Assembly: GCF_003660455.1 (NCBI RefSeq) | Contig: NZ_QZVR01000001.1 | Location: 496,001 to 560,000 of the forward strand | DNA length: 64,000 bases | Direction: 5' to 3' | Source: Nocardioides ferulae | Lineage (GTDB): Bacteria; Actinomycetota; Actinomycetes; Propionibacteriales; Nocardioidaceae | Part shown: piece after piece, positions 45,458-56,486 of the stretch | Numbering within the stretch: the first letter of the stretch is position 1 | Layout: each line of letters opens with the position of its first letter | Notes under the pieces: model-generated | Databases searched by the model: none | What the model was told of the DNA's origin: nothing | Seen by the model: only the letters and a program-made list of their open reading frames with translations | Program-made: the position numbers and the translations under genes

Positions 45458-45829
45458 TCAGCGAGCATACGGCGACTCCTGCGGGTCCACGGCGGGCACG
45501 AGAGCCGGGCGCGCCACGAGCAGGGAGCAGGCGATCGCGAGCGCCAACGCGAGCAGCGTGCCGGGGCCGAGCGGTGCCGCGGACGCACCGGGGAGGCCGA
45601 CCGTCAGGGTCAGCACCAGCCCGATGGTCGTGGTCGCCGCCGCCACCAGGCCGAGGAGCCGACACTCACACGAGGCCTGGAACCACAGCCCCACGGCCCC
45701 TCCCGTCGCGAGCAGAGCCAGGAAGCCGCCGGTGATGGACAGTGCCAGCAGCGGCTGGCGCGTGGCGCCGACGACGTGGACGCCGCCGAGGAGCACCAAC
45801 GCCAGTGCCGTGCCGCGTCTGCGGGACAT
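45458..45829 (-). CDS. small four-helix membrane protein, function unknown
   Basis: A 123-residue hydrophobic protein with about four membrane segments (TALALVLLGGVHVVGA, LALSITGGFLALLATGGAVGLW, LVAAATTTIGLVLTLTVGL, GTLLALALAIACSLLVA). A Cys pair (CECR) lies between helices 2 and 3. No family is recognised. The stop lies just before the response regulator start and overlaps its promoter region. It is upstream of a two-component system and could be its sensor partner or a co-regulated target, which is inference. Confidence 0.65.
   Translation of the reverse strand: MSRRRGTALALVLLGGVHVVGATRQPLLALSITGGFLALLATGGAVGLWFQASCECRLLGLVAAATTTIGLVLTLTVGLPGASAAPLGPGTLLALALAIACSLLVARPALVPAVDPQESPYAR
45464..45469 (-). 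promoter_or_regulatory. leaderless -10 box (TATGCT) of the response regulator
   Basis: TATGCT on the minus strand ends 7 nt before the ATG at 45456. It lies inside the 3' end of the small membrane protein gene. Confidence 0.45.
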
Positions 45830-45960
45830 CCGCTACTCCAAGCGCTCGAAGGTCGGTGAGGGGCGGCGACGGTGGGAGCCGTCGCAGTGGAGCCGGTGGG
45901 GACGCCTGGGGGATCGGCGCCCCCACCGGGTCGGTGTCGCCGGCTGCTGCACGGCGAGGT

Positions 45961-46167
45961 TCAGAACCGGTGAGGGCACCCAGGGGGGTGGGGTGCCCTC
46001 ACCGGCGTTCGGGGGTTGAGGAGCCGGCGGGCGTGGACCGAGCGGCGACGCCCGCGCATCGGCAACGGTGGGTTCGACCCACATCGCGCCGCACGTGCGG
46101 CGGGCCTGGTGGCCGGGGTGCTCCCTCTGCCACCTCGTGCCCGGTGCGGGACCGGCTTCCAACTCAT
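45961..46167 (-). CDS. possible leaderless small Arg/Pro-rich protein or leader peptide
   Basis: A 68-codon frame starting MSWKPVPHRARGGRGSTPAT with the ATG exactly 7 nt after a TAGCGT box. The protein is very basic and Pro-rich, with no recognised domain. Its 3' end is formed by a strong hairpin, so it might be an attenuation leader for the membrane-protein/two-component genes downstream rather than a real protein. High-GC chance coding cannot be excluded. Confidence 0.3.
   Translation of the reverse strand: MSWKPVPHRARGGRGSTPATRPAARAARCGSNPPLPMRGRRRSVHARRLLNPRTPVRAPHPPGCPHRF
45967..46005. terminator. 15-bp hairpin, terminator or attenuator
   Basis: A perfect stem, CCGGTGAGGGCACCC against GGGTGCCCTCACCGG, with a 9-nt loop. 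There is no T-run on either side, so it may terminate weakly or regulate instead. Confidence 0.5.
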
Positions 46168-46174
46168 GACCAGA

Positions 46175-46180
46175 ACGCTA
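46175..46180 (-). promoter_or_regulatory. -10 box (TAGCGT) on the minus strand
   Basis: TAGCGT ends 7 nt before an ATG at 46167. It would transcribe the hairpin region towards the small membrane protein and two-component genes. Confidence 0.4.
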
Positions 46181-46264
46181 GGCAGCCGCCGATCACGCGG
46201 ACCGCACACCGACGTCTCATCCACGACACACTTGCGTCACAACGATGCCCCGGTCTCGCTCCGG

Positions 46265-46270
46265 TAGGTT
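46265..46270 (+). promoter_or_regulatory. leaderless -10 box (TAGGTT) of tldD
   Basis: TAGGTT ends 6 nt before the ATG at 46277. Confidence 0.55.
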
Positions 46271-46276
46271 CGGCCC

Positions 46277-47812
46277 ATGAGCGGAGCGCCCACCCCGAGC
46301 CTCGATCCGGCCTTCATCTCCCTCCCCTATCGGGCGCTCGGCGACGCAGCGCTCTCCCGCGCCCGGGAGCTCGGCGTCACCCATGCCGACTTCCGGTTCG
46401 AGCGGGTGCGCTACCAGCAACTCTCGGTTCGTGACGGATCGCTCCAGGGCGCGAGCGACACCGAGGATCTCGGCTTCGCCGTCCGGGTCGTCCACCGGGG
46501 CGCCTGGGGCTTCGCCGCCGGCGTGGTGCCGACCCCCGACGAGGCCGTGCGGGTCGCCGAGCAGGCGGTCGCCGTCGCGCACGTCGCCGCAGCGATGACC
46601 AGCAAGCCCGTCGAGCTCGCCCCCGAGCCGGTCCACGACGACGTCACCTGGGTCTCCTCCTACCAGGTCAACCCACTCGACGTCCCGGTCGCCGACAAGG
46701 CAGCGCTCCTGATCGACTGGACAGACCGGCTCCGGGCGGGCGCCGCCGTCGACCACGCCTCCGCGTTCCTGCTCCAGGTCGACGAGCACAAGTACTACGT
46801 CGACCTGGCCGGCACCCGCACCACCCAGCGGCGCATCCGGATCCAGCCCGGCTTCGAGGCGATGGGCGCCGACGCCGACACCTTCGACTCGATGGCCTCG
46901 ATCGCACCTCCCGCGGGTCGTGGCTACGAGTACCTCACCGACGGCAGCTACGACTTCGACAGCGAGCTGGAGCAGGTTCCCGAACTGCTGGCCGAGAAGC
47001 TCGCCGCGCCGAGTGTCGAGGCGGGCAGCTACGACCTGGTGATCCACCCCTCGAACCTGTGGCTCACCATCCACGAGTCCATCGGACACGCGACCGAGCT
47101 CGACCGGGCGCTCGGCTACGAGGCCAACTACGCCGGCACCTCCTTCGCGACGCTCGAGAAGCTCGGCTCCCTGCAGTACGGCTCTCCCGTCATGCACGTG
47201 ACCGGCGATCGCACCGTCGAGCACGGCCTGGCCACCATCGGCTACGACGACGAGGGGGTGCAGACACAGAGCTGGGACATCGTCCGCGACGGCATCCTGG
47301 TCGGCTACCAGCTCGACCGGTCGATGGCGGCTCTGCACCCCGAGGTCAACAGCTCCGGCGGTCAGGGCCGATCCAACGGCTGCGCCTACGCCGACTCCCC
47401 CGCCCACGTGCCCATCCAGCGGATGGCGAACGTGTCCCTGCAACCTGCCACCGACGGGCCAGGCACCGACGAGCTGATCGGCCGAGTCGAGCGTGGCCTC
47501 TACGTCGTCGGCGATCGGAGCTGGTCGATCGACATGCAGCGGTTCAACTTCCAGTTCACCGGCCAGCGGTTCTACAGGATCGAGAACGGCGAGCTCGCCG
47601 GCCAGGTCCGCGACGTCGCCTACCAGGCCACCACCACCGACTTCTGGGGCTCCATGGAGGCCGTCGGCGGCCCTGCGACCTGGGAGCTCGGGGGCGCCTT
47701 CAACTGCGGGAAGGCCCAGCCCGGGCAGGTCGCCGCCGTCAGCCACGGCTGCCCGACCTCACTGTTCCGCGGCGTCCGCATCCTCAACACCTCCGACGAG
47801 GCGGCCCACTGA
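46277..47812 (+). CDS. tldD: TldD-type metalloprotease subunit
   Basis: A 511-residue TldD. The zinc site is LTIHESIGHATELDRALGYE (His-Glu-x3-His). The N-terminal half has THADFRFERVRYQQLSVRDG, and the C-terminal part has GQGRSNGCAYADSPAHVPIQRM and RFYRIENGELAGQVRDV. With TldE it forms a hexameric protease that degrades unfolded peptides and processes some RiPPs. The ATG fits the leaderless box. The stop shares one base with the tldE start. Confidence 0.92.
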   Translation: MSGAPTPSLDPAFISLPYRALGDAALSRARELGVTHADFRFERVRYQQLSVRDGSLQGASDTEDLGFAVRVVHRGAWGFAAGVVPTPDEAVRVAEQAVAVAHVAAAMTSKPVELAPEPVHDDVTWVSSYQVNPLDVPVADKAALLIDWTDRLRAGAAVDHASAFLLQVDEHKYYVDLAGTRTTQRRIRIQPGFEAMGADADTFDSMASIAPPAGRGYEYLTDGSYDFDSELEQVPELLAEKLAAPSVEAGSYDLVIHPSNLWLTIHESIGHATELDRALGYEANYAGTSFATLEKLGSLQYGSPVMHVTGDRTVEHGLATIGYDDEGVQTQSWDIVRDGILVGYQLDRSMAALHPEVNSSGGQGRSNGCAYADSPAHVPIQRMANVSLQPATDGPGTDELIGRVERGLYVVGDRSWSIDMQRFNFQFTGQRFYRIENGELAGQVRDVAYQATTTDFWGSMEAVGGPATWELGGAFNCGKAQPGQVAAVSHGCPTSLFRGVRILNTSDEAAH

Positions 47813-49212
47813 TGACCCAGACCAGCGCCCCCACCCCGCAGCAGCTCGTCGAGTCCGGGCTCGCCGCGTCCACCGGCGACGACTGCATCCTCATCGTGCG
47901 TGATCGCGCGGCCGCCAACCTGCGGTGGGCCAACAACACCCTGACCACCAACGGAGTCAGCCGGGGCCTGGACGTCACCGCGATCTCCTTCGTGCGCACC
48001 TCGCCAGGCATCGCCACCGGGTCGGTCACCGGTTCGGCCACCACCATCGACCAGGTGCGCGAGCTGGTCGCCGCGGCCGATGCCGCCGCCCGGGTCGGCT
48101 CGCCCGCCGAGGACGCAGCCGACCTGGTGGCCGGCCGGGCCGACGCGAACTGGGACGACGCGCCTGTGCGCACCGACATCCACGTCTACGACGCGTTCGC
48201 CCCGGCGCTCGGCGAGGCCTTCGGCCGGGCCCGGGCCGAGCAGCGCGTCCTCTACGGCTTCGTCAACCACGAGCTCACCACCAGCTACCTCGGGTCCACG
48301 ACCGGGCTGCGGCTGCGCCACGTGCAGCCCACCGGGCACTACGGATGCACCGGCAAGACCGCCGACCTCGGCCAGAGCGCCTGGGTCGGCGGTGCGACCC
48401 GCGACTTCGCCGACGTCGACGCGCTCGCCATGGACGCCGAGCTCGCCCGTCGGCTCTCCTGGGGCGCGCGCCGCGTCGACCTGCCCGCCGGCCGCTACGA
48501 CACGATCCTGCCGCCGTCCGCGGTCGCCGACCTGATGATCGACGCCTACTGGTACGCCGGCGCCCGCGTCGCCCACGACGGGCAGTCCGTCTACAGCCGC
48601 CGCGGCGGCGGCACCCGCATCGGCGACATGCTCACCCGCCTCGGCGTGAACCTGTGGTCCGACCCGGCCCACCCCGGCCTCGAGTGCGCCCCGTTCGTGG
48701 TCGCGTCTGCCTCGGGCAACGAGTCCTCGGTCTTCGACAACGGTCTCCCGCTGTCGCGCACCGACTGGATCCGCGACGGCGACCTGACCGCGCTTCTGCA
48801 GACTCGGCACACCGCCGCCATGACCGGCCAGCCGGTCACCCCGGCGATCGACAACCTCGTGCTCGACGTCGATGGGGCGAGTGGTTCGGTCGAGGACCTC
48901 GTGGCCGGCACCGACCGGGGCCTGCTGCTCACCTGCCTGTGGTACATCCGCGAGGTCGATCCGCAGACGCTGCTGCTCACCGGCCTGACCCGCGACGGCG
49001 TCTACCTCGTCGAGAACGGCGAGATCACCGGCGCGGTCAACAACTTCCGCTTCAACGAGAGCCCGATCGACCTCCTGCGGCGGTTCAGCCACGCCTCCGC
49101 GACCGTGCCCAGCTTCAGTCGCGAGTGGGGCGACGACTACTTCTCGCGCACCGCCACCCCCGGGCTGCGGGTGCCCGACTTCAACATGTCGAGCGTCTCG
49201 CAGGCGCTCTGA
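47812..49212 (+). CDS. tldE: TldE/PmbA-type protease subunit
   Basis: A 466-residue partner of TldD without the His-Glu zinc motif, as usual for TldE/PmbA. Typical blocks are [69 protein letters not shown] and [14 protein letters not shown]. The ATG begins at the last base of the tldD stop. Both are needed for the heterodimeric protease. No RiPP precursor is recognisable next to the pair. Confidence 0.9.
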   Translation: MTQTSAPTPQQLVESGLAASTGDDCILIVRDRAAANLRWANNTLTTNGVSRGLDVTAISFVRTSPGIATGSVTGSATTIDQVRELVAAADAAARVGSPAEDAADLVAGRADANWDDAPVRTDIHVYDAFAPALGEAFGRARAEQRVLYGFVNHELTTSYLGSTTGLRLRHVQPTGHYGCTGKTADLGQSAWVGGATRDFADVDALAMDAELARRLSWGARRVDLPAGRYDTILPPSAVADLMIDAYWYAGARVAHDGQSVYSRRGGGTRIGDMLTRLGVNLWSDPAHPGLECAPFVVASASGNESSVFDNGLPLSRTDWIRDGDLTALLQTRHTAAMTGQPVTPAIDNLVLDVDGASGSVEDLVAGTDRGLLLTCLWYIREVDPQTLLLTGLTRDGVYLVENGEITGAVNNFRFNESPIDLLRRFSHASATVPSFSREWGDDYFSRTATPGLRVPDFNMSSVSQAL

Positions 49213-49246
49213 CCAGGCCTGCTCCGGTCCGAGCCCGGCCGGGTGC

Positions 49247-50589
49247 TCACTCCGGGTGGCCGCCCGGCACAGGCACGTCCGGGTCGTAGGGCGTCCGGGT
49301 GTAGACGAACGTGGCGGCGACCAGGTGCGAGACCGACCCGTCCGGGCGCCGCGCAACCTCGAGCCGCTCGCCGGCGTGGTAGCCGGAGAGCCCGACCAGT
49401 TCCGCGCCCCGCACCCCGAAGCGGTACTTCTCCTCGCCGTCGCGACGCACCACCAGGTCGGATCCCTCCATCCGGAACAGCAGGGCGGTGTTCCCCCAGT
49501 GCCACACGCCCGGGACGCCGTGCAGTTGCGGGGGCAGCGGGCCGGTGGGCTCCCAGGGCCGGGGCAGCGCCGGCTCGCACCGCTCCAGCTCCTCGAGAAG
49601 CTCGACGGCCAGACCGGTCGGCGAGAACCCGCTGGTCGCGTTGGCCAGCACCACGGCCCCGGTGCGCCGCTCGTGATCGACCAAGCAGCCGGCCAGGAAG
49701 CCGGGCATCGAGCCGCCGTGCCCGACCAGCATCCCCGACCCACCGGCGAACAGCTGGAACCCGAGGCCGTGGGCGTAGGCCAGGGCGTCGTGGCGGTCGC
49801 CCGACTGCGGGTGCGCCGCCTCGCGCAGTGTGGCCACGTCGAGCACGTCGGGGTGCCCCGCGAGCAGGAAGGCGGCATAGCGACCCAGGTCGTCCGCCGT
49901 GGCCCAGACCTGCCCGGCCGGCGCCATCGCCGCGGTGTCCGTGGCGGGCTCGGCCACCAGCCGCGACTCGTACGGATGCACGCTGTGGCCCTGGGCCGCG
50001 GCTCCCTCGGGCAGGTAGGAGGTGCGCTGCATGCCGAGCGGCTCGAGCAGCTGCTCGCGCAGGCACTGTTCCCACGGGCGACCGTTCGCCCGGGCCACGA
50101 CCTCTCCGAGCAGGGCGTAGCCCAGGTTCGAGTAGTGGAACCGCTCTCCCGGCACGAACACCGCACCGGAGCCGTCGTGCCGGGCGGCGAGCTCCTCGAA
50201 CCCCACGCCGGGCGTGCGCTCCCACCACTGACCGGCGGGCTCGGACTGCATGCCCGACCCGTGCGCCAGCAGCGCCCGCATCGTCTGATCGGCGTACCCC
50301 ACCTCGCCGAGCACCGCCGAGACCGGCTCGTCGAGACCCACCCGGCCCTCCGCCACCAGCCGCAGCACCAGCACCGCGGTCATGGTCTTGGTGATCGAGC
50401 CGATGCGGAACTGCACGTCCTGCGGGTCGTGCCCGGGCACCGGATCGGCTCCGTAGTGGCCGTTCCAGACCGGCTCGCCGTCGCGCACCACGCTCGCCAC
50501 CACCGACGGCAGCCGTCCCGACGCCTGGGCGGCGGCCACCCGGCCGAGCAGCCGGTGTGCGGTCTGGTCACCGACCCGCGCCGCGGCGG

Positions 50590-50593
<4 letters not shown>
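49247..50593 (-). CDS. serine hydrolase of the beta-lactamase/D-Ala-D-Ala peptidase fold
   Basis: A 448-residue class C-like hydrolase. The Ser-x-x-Lys motif is [13 protein letters not shown], Tyr-x-Asn is [16 protein letters not shown] and the third motif is [11 protein letters not shown]. No signal peptide is seen, so it is probably cytoplasmic and an esterase or peptidase rather than a lactamase. The last 110 residues form a separate lipocalin-like beta domain ([20 protein letters not shown]). The GTG at 50593 overlaps the gcvP stop by 4 bp, so it is cotranslated with gcvP. Confidence 0.85.
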
Positions 50594-53475
<2,882 letters not shown>

Positions 53476-53534
53476 GGGGGGCTCCTCGCAGTGGGGTCAC
53501 TCGGTCGCCCTCCCCCTCTGTCGCGGCCGGAGCC

Positions 53535-53650
53535 GGCTTCAGAGTTGCCTGCCCCGCGCGGTCCTGGCGCCTGAGAGGTTCCGGGGAGGATTTGCCCCTT
53601 CGGCGCTTCGCGCCCGGCTCGTCGCCGGGTGAAGACTCTCCCGCGCGGGA
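53535..53650 (-). ncRNA. glycine riboswitch
   Basis: On the minus strand the leader carries the glycine aptamer landmarks in order: GGGAGAGT, GCGCCGAAGGGGCAA, CCCCGGAACCTCTCAGGC, then GGGGCAGGCAACTCTGAAG. It looks like one complete aptamer rather than a tandem pair. It lies between a TAGATT promoter and the gcvP start, and should switch gcvP on when glycine is plentiful. Confidence 0.9.
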
Positions 53651-53665
53651 TCGTCAGCAGGCCCC

Positions 53666-53671
53666 AATCTA
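53666..53671 (-). promoter_or_regulatory. -10 box (TAGATT) of the gcvP transcript
   Basis: TAGATT on the minus strand, 16 nt before the riboswitch. Transcription should start near 53659. Confidence 0.5.
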
Positions 53672-53754
53672 GCGCAGGGGCCTGGCCCGGGACGGCACAG
53701 CGGCCCGCCACCGCGAGGGGGCGGGCCGCTGTGGAGACCGCGGAAGGTCGGGCG

Positions 53755-54345
53755 TCAGCCGGCGTTGCGGGCTGCGCGGCGGGCGGCGAGCTCGTCGCCC
53801 GCGGGGCTCTCGACGCTGGTGCGCTCACTGGGCAGCTCGGCGAGCGTGCCCTCGATCTCGCGCCACACGCCGCCGATGGCGATGCCGAACACGCCCTGGC
53901 CGCCCTGCAGCAGGTCGATGACCTCGTCGCTGCTGGTGCACTCGTAGACCGAGGCACCGTCGCTCATCAAGGTGACGCGGGTCAGGTCGTCGGTGCCGCG
54001 CTCGCGCAGGTGCTGCACCGCGGTGCGGATCTGCTGCAGCGAGATGCCGGCGTCGAGCAGCCGCTTGATCACCTTCAGCAGCAGGATGTCCTTGAAGGAG
54101 TAGAGCCGCTGGGTGCCCGAACCGCTGGCTCCCCGCACGGTGGGCTCGACCAGCCCGGTGCGGGCCCAGTAGTCGAGCTGGCGATAGGTGATGCCGGCCG
54201 CATTGCAGGCCGTCGGACCGCGGTAGCCCGCGTCGGTCGGCAGCGGCGAGACGTCGTCGGTGAAGAGCAGCCCCTGCTCCTCGGCCGCCTCGGCGGCGAG
54301 CTCGGCGTCGGGGTGGGCGCCTCGCTGCGGCTCTTGCTCGTTCAC
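53755..54345 (-). CDS. MerR-family regulator (Rv1830-like)
   Basis: A 196-residue MerR-type protein. The winged HTH is GYRGPTACNAAGITYRQLDYW, then RLYSFKDILLLKVIKRLLDAG, with the helix SLQQIRTAVQHLRERG after it. The C-terminal 70 residues form an effector domain with one Cys (VYECTSSDEVIDLL). The gene order matches the mycobacterial neighbour of gcvB. The GTG at 54345 has a GGAGG site 6 nt upstream. Its promoter (-35 TTGACC, -10 TACCTT) lies about 110 nt upstream, with a palindromic operator further out. Confidence 0.87.
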   Translation of the reverse strand: MNEQEPQRGAHPDAELAAEAAEEQGLLFTDDVSPLPTDAGYRGPTACNAAGITYRQLDYWARTGLVEPTVRGASGSGTQRLYSFKDILLLKVIKRLLDAGISLQQIRTAVQHLRERGTDDLTRVTLMSDGASVYECTSSDEVIDLLQGGQGVFGIAIGGVWREIEGTLAELPSERTSVESPAGDELAARRAARNAG

Positions 54346-54450
54346 ACGGTCCTCCGTGGGTCTACTTCGTGGTGCGTAACTGCCGGGGAAGGTGTGTGCG
54401 TCTCGCCGACCCGGCGAGGCACAACGGTGGAGTTACAACGAAGACACTTC

Positions 54451-54479
54451 AAGGTACGGCGGGTGAGCGGGCCGGTCAA
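54451..54479 (-). promoter_or_regulatory. sigma-70-type promoter of the merR (Rv1830-like) gene
   Basis: On the minus strand, -35 TTGACC (54474-54479) and -10 TACCTT (54451-54456) are separated by 17 bp, the ideal spacing. Confidence 0.7.
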
Positions 54480-54499
54480 AGAGCTCGGCGGCGTGTCGC

Positions 54500-54524
54500 A
54501 ACCCTCAATCTCAGGTTGAGGGTG
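54500..54524 (-). promoter_or_regulatory. palindromic operator, copy 1
   Basis: AACCCTCAA-N7-TTGAGGGTG (plus strand), with an 8-bp perfect inverted repeat ACCCTCAA/TTGAGGGT. It lies 21 bp upstream of the -35 box of the merR (Rv1830-like) promoter, an activator-like position. The same layout recurs at 56374-56398. Confidence 0.6.
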
Positions 54525-54536
54525 AAGGTGCTGCGA

Positions 54537-55004
54537 TCAGTGAGCGTCGAAGTCCTCGGGTGTCACCTGGTCCAGGAACTCGCGGAACTTCTCGACCTCG
54601 TCCTCCTGCTCGGCCGGCACCGCGAGGCCGGCCTCGTCCAGCACGTCCTCGGCGCAGACGATCCGGGTGCCGGTGCGCAGGGCGAGGGCGATCGAGTCCG
54701 AAGGGCGGGCCGAGACCTCCACCCCCGAGCCGAAGACCAGCGAGGCGAAGAAGACGCCGTCCTTGACGTCGGTGATGCGCACCTCGGTCAGCTCGTTGCC
54801 GGTGGCTTCGAGCACGTCCTTCATCAGGTCGTGGGTCAGCGGGCGCGGTGGCACCACGCCCTGCTGGGCGAAAGCGATCGCGGTCGCCTCGACGGCCCCG
54901 ATCCAGATCGGCAGGTAGCGCTCGCCGGTCACCTCGCGCAGCAGCACGATCGGTTGGTTGGTGGGCATCTCGACCCGAACTCCCATGACATCCACTTCGC
55001 GCAC
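54537..55004 (-). CDS. bifunctional nuclease-family (DUF151) protein
   Basis: A 155-residue DUF151 protein. REVDVMGVRVEMPTNQPIVLL, YLPIWIGAVEATAIAFAQQG, RPLTHDLMKDVLEATG and ARPSDSIALALRTG are the usual family blocks. Plant and archaeal members have nuclease activity, but the actinobacterial role is unproven. The GTG at 55004 is fixed by a TAGGCT box 6 nt upstream. It lies in the conserved run between the two MerR genes (mycobacterial counterpart Rv1829). Confidence 0.9.
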   Translation of the reverse strand: MREVDVMGVRVEMPTNQPIVLLREVTGERYLPIWIGAVEATAIAFAQQGVVPPRPLTHDLMKDVLEATGNELTEVRITDVKDGVFFASLVFGSGVEVSARPSDSIALALRTGTRIVCAEDVLDEAGLAVPAEQEDEVEKFREFLDQVTPEDFDAH

Positions 55005-55010
55005 CCGGTC

Positions 55011-55016
55011 AGCCTA
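55011..55016 (-). promoter_or_regulatory. leaderless -10 box (TAGGCT) of the DUF151 gene
   Basis: TAGGCT on the minus strand ends 6 nt before the GTG at 55004. Confidence 0.5.
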
Positions 55017-55049
55017 CTCCGGCCCCGAGGGCCCGCCCGCGTCGCGACG

Positions 55050-55823
55050 TCAGGAGCGCTTGAGGCCCACCTTGACCAGGGTGGCGTGCATCCGCACCGA
55101 CAGCGCGGCGATCTCGCTCACGGCGTCATCGGCACGGGCGTGGGCAGCGGCGTCGCGGCCACCACGCAGCGGGGCGACCACCTGCTCGACCAGGCCCACC
55201 TCGCGGTCGGCAGCCGTCTTGAAGGCTCGCAGGTGGCGTGGCTCCAGACCGAACTCGGCCAACTCCCGCGCGGTCTGCGCGATCACCAGGGCGTCGGTGT
55301 CGTAGTGACCGGTGCCCGCTCGCGGCGTCACCAGGGCGTACTGCTCGAGCTGGTCGAGCAGCTCCTCGGAGACCTGCGCGATCTTGAGCAGTTCGCGTCG
55401 CGAGAGCCGGAGGTTGTCGTGGCGTCGGAACGACTCGGGACTGGGCAGCCCGTCGGCGGCCAGGGCCACCCTCGGCACGGTCGGCACGACCGGCTCGATG
55501 GGTGGCGGCTCGAGACCGCGGTCGATGGCATCGAGGTGCTCGCCGATCACCTTCAACGGCAGGTAGTGGTCACGCTGCATCCGCAGCACGTAGCGCAGCC
55601 GCTCCACGTCGTCGGCCGAGAACTTGCGGTAGCCGGCCGGGGTGCGCTCGGGCTTGATCAGCCCCTTGTCCTCGAGGAAGCGGATCTTGGGGATCGTGAC
55701 ACCGGGGAAGTCGGGACGCAGCTCGTCGAGCACCTGCCCGATGTTCATCCGGGCCCGCGACGTCCCCGCCGGGATGCCGGAGCCGCCGCCGGGGGCCGCT
55801 CCCGGCACCTGGCCGGTCACCAC
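55050..55823 (-). CDS. ftsR: MerR-family cell-division regulator FtsR-like
   Basis: A 257-residue MerR protein matching Rv1828/FtsR. The winged HTH is MNIGQVLDELRPDFPGVTIPKIRFLEDKGLI followed by GYRKFSADDVERLRYVLRMQ. The long C-terminal helical region has DNLRLSRRELLKIAQVSEEL and ELAEFGLEPRHLRAFKTAADR. FtsR activates ftsZ expression in Corynebacterium. The N-terminal Gly/Pro tail of about 25 residues precedes the HTH, and the true start may be the internal ATG. It begins 2 bp after the FHA gene stop. Confidence 0.85.
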   Translation of the reverse strand: MVTGQVPGAAPGGGSGIPAGTSRARMNIGQVLDELRPDFPGVTIPKIRFLEDKGLIKPERTPAGYRKFSADDVERLRYVLRMQRDHYLPLKVIGEHLDAIDRGLEPPPIEPVVPTVPRVALAADGLPSPESFRRHDNLRLSRRELLKIAQVSEELLDQLEQYALVTPRAGTGHYDTDALVIAQTARELAEFGLEPRHLRAFKTAADREVGLVEQVVAPLRGGRDAAAHARADDAVSEIAALSVRMHATLVKVGLKRS

Positions 55824-55825
55824 GG

Positions 55826-56341
55826 TCAGGCGTCCCCGTGACCGGCGAAGAAGACCAGGCGGTACTTGCCGATCTGGACCTCGTCCCCGTCCTTGAGCTG
55901 CACCTTGTCGATGCGGTCGCGGTTGACGTAGGTGCCGTTCAGCGAGCCGACATCGCTGACGGTGAAGCCCTCGCCGTCACGGTTGAAGACCGCGTGGCGT
56001 CGCGAGACCGTGACGTCGTCGAGGAAGATGTCGCTGTCGGGGTGGCGCCCGGCGTTGACCACATCGGAGTCGAGCAGGAACCGGCTGCCGGAGCCGGGGC
56101 CGCGCTGGACCACCAGCAGGGCGTGTCCGCTCGGCAGGGCGTCGACCGCCGCCGCGTCGACGGCGTTGAGCTGACGGTCCGAGGTCTCGACCTTGTCACC
56201 CAGGCCGATCGTGATCGTGGCGGTGGCCTGGTCTCCGTCACCGCCCCCGGGCGCGTCGGCGGCGACCAGGCGGTTGCCGCACTGCGCGCAGAAGCGCGCG
56301 TCGTCGGGGTTCTGCTTGCCACACGCTGTGCAGAACGGCAT
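55826..56341 (-). CDS. FHA-domain protein (GarA/OdhI-like) with N-terminal zinc ribbon
   Basis: A 171-residue protein. The first 25 residues are a zinc ribbon (FCTACGKQNPDDARFCAQCGNR). The FHA domain begins near residue 75: VNAGRHPDSDIFLDDVTVSRRH, then SLNGTYVNRDRID, with all phospho-Thr binding residues. In mycobacteria the counterpart GarA has an ETTS phosphorylation motif. Here only a Thr-rich TATITIGLGD is present between ribbon and FHA. GarA/OdhI controls 2-oxoglutarate metabolism by binding its enzymes. Position next to gcvH and ftsR supports orthology. The ATG has a GGAGGG site. Confidence 0.85.
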   Translation of the reverse strand: MPFCTACGKQNPDDARFCAQCGNRLVAADAPGGGDGDQATATITIGLGDKVETSDRQLNAVDAAAVDALPSGHALLVVQRGPGSGSRFLLDSDVVNAGRHPDSDIFLDDVTVSRRHAVFNRDGEGFTVSDVGSLNGTYVNRDRIDKVQLKDGDEVQIGKYRLVFFAGHGDA

Positions 56342-56373
56342 CGGTCTTCCCTCCGGGTCGGCTCGGCGCCACG

Positions 56374-56398
56374 AACCCTCAAGGCAGACTTGAGGTTG
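56374..56398 (-). promoter_or_regulatory. palindromic operator, copy 2
   Basis: AACCCTCAA-N7-TTGAGGTTG (plus strand), the same half-sites and spacer as copy 1. It lies between the -10 box and the FHA gene start, so binding here would probably repress. Confidence 0.6.
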
Positions 56399-56410
56399 AC
56401 GGTTGTCCCG

Positions 56411-56416
56411 AACCTA
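56411..56416 (-). promoter_or_regulatory. -10 box (TAGGTT) of the FHA gene
   Basis: TAGGTT on the minus strand, about 13 bp before operator copy 2 and 70 nt before the FHA start. Confidence 0.45.
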
Positions 56417-56486
56417 CCAGCCTGCCCGGTTTCCTCAACCCCGGATCCGGCAGCATCCCGGCCGGCTGTCCGGCCGGGTCGTCCGG

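Larger units (their letters stand above)
45830..46276. other. long spacer with a strong hairpin and an antisense promoter
   Basis: This is the longest gene-poor stretch between known genes. It holds a leaderless-type promoter on the minus strand, a possible short Arg/Pro-rich reading frame, a 15-bp stem hairpin and the tldD promoter. A tRNA-like T-loop at about 46070 has no matching arms. Confidence 0.4.

Noticed and set aside
46060..46085. A T-loop-like GGGTTCGACCC that could suggest a tRNA
   Set aside because: No acceptor stem, D arm or anticodon arm can be paired around it.
46277..49212. A TldD/TldE-dependent RiPP cluster
   Set aside because: No precursor-like peptide, cyclodehydratase or exporter lies next to the pair. 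TldD/E are widespread housekeeping proteases.
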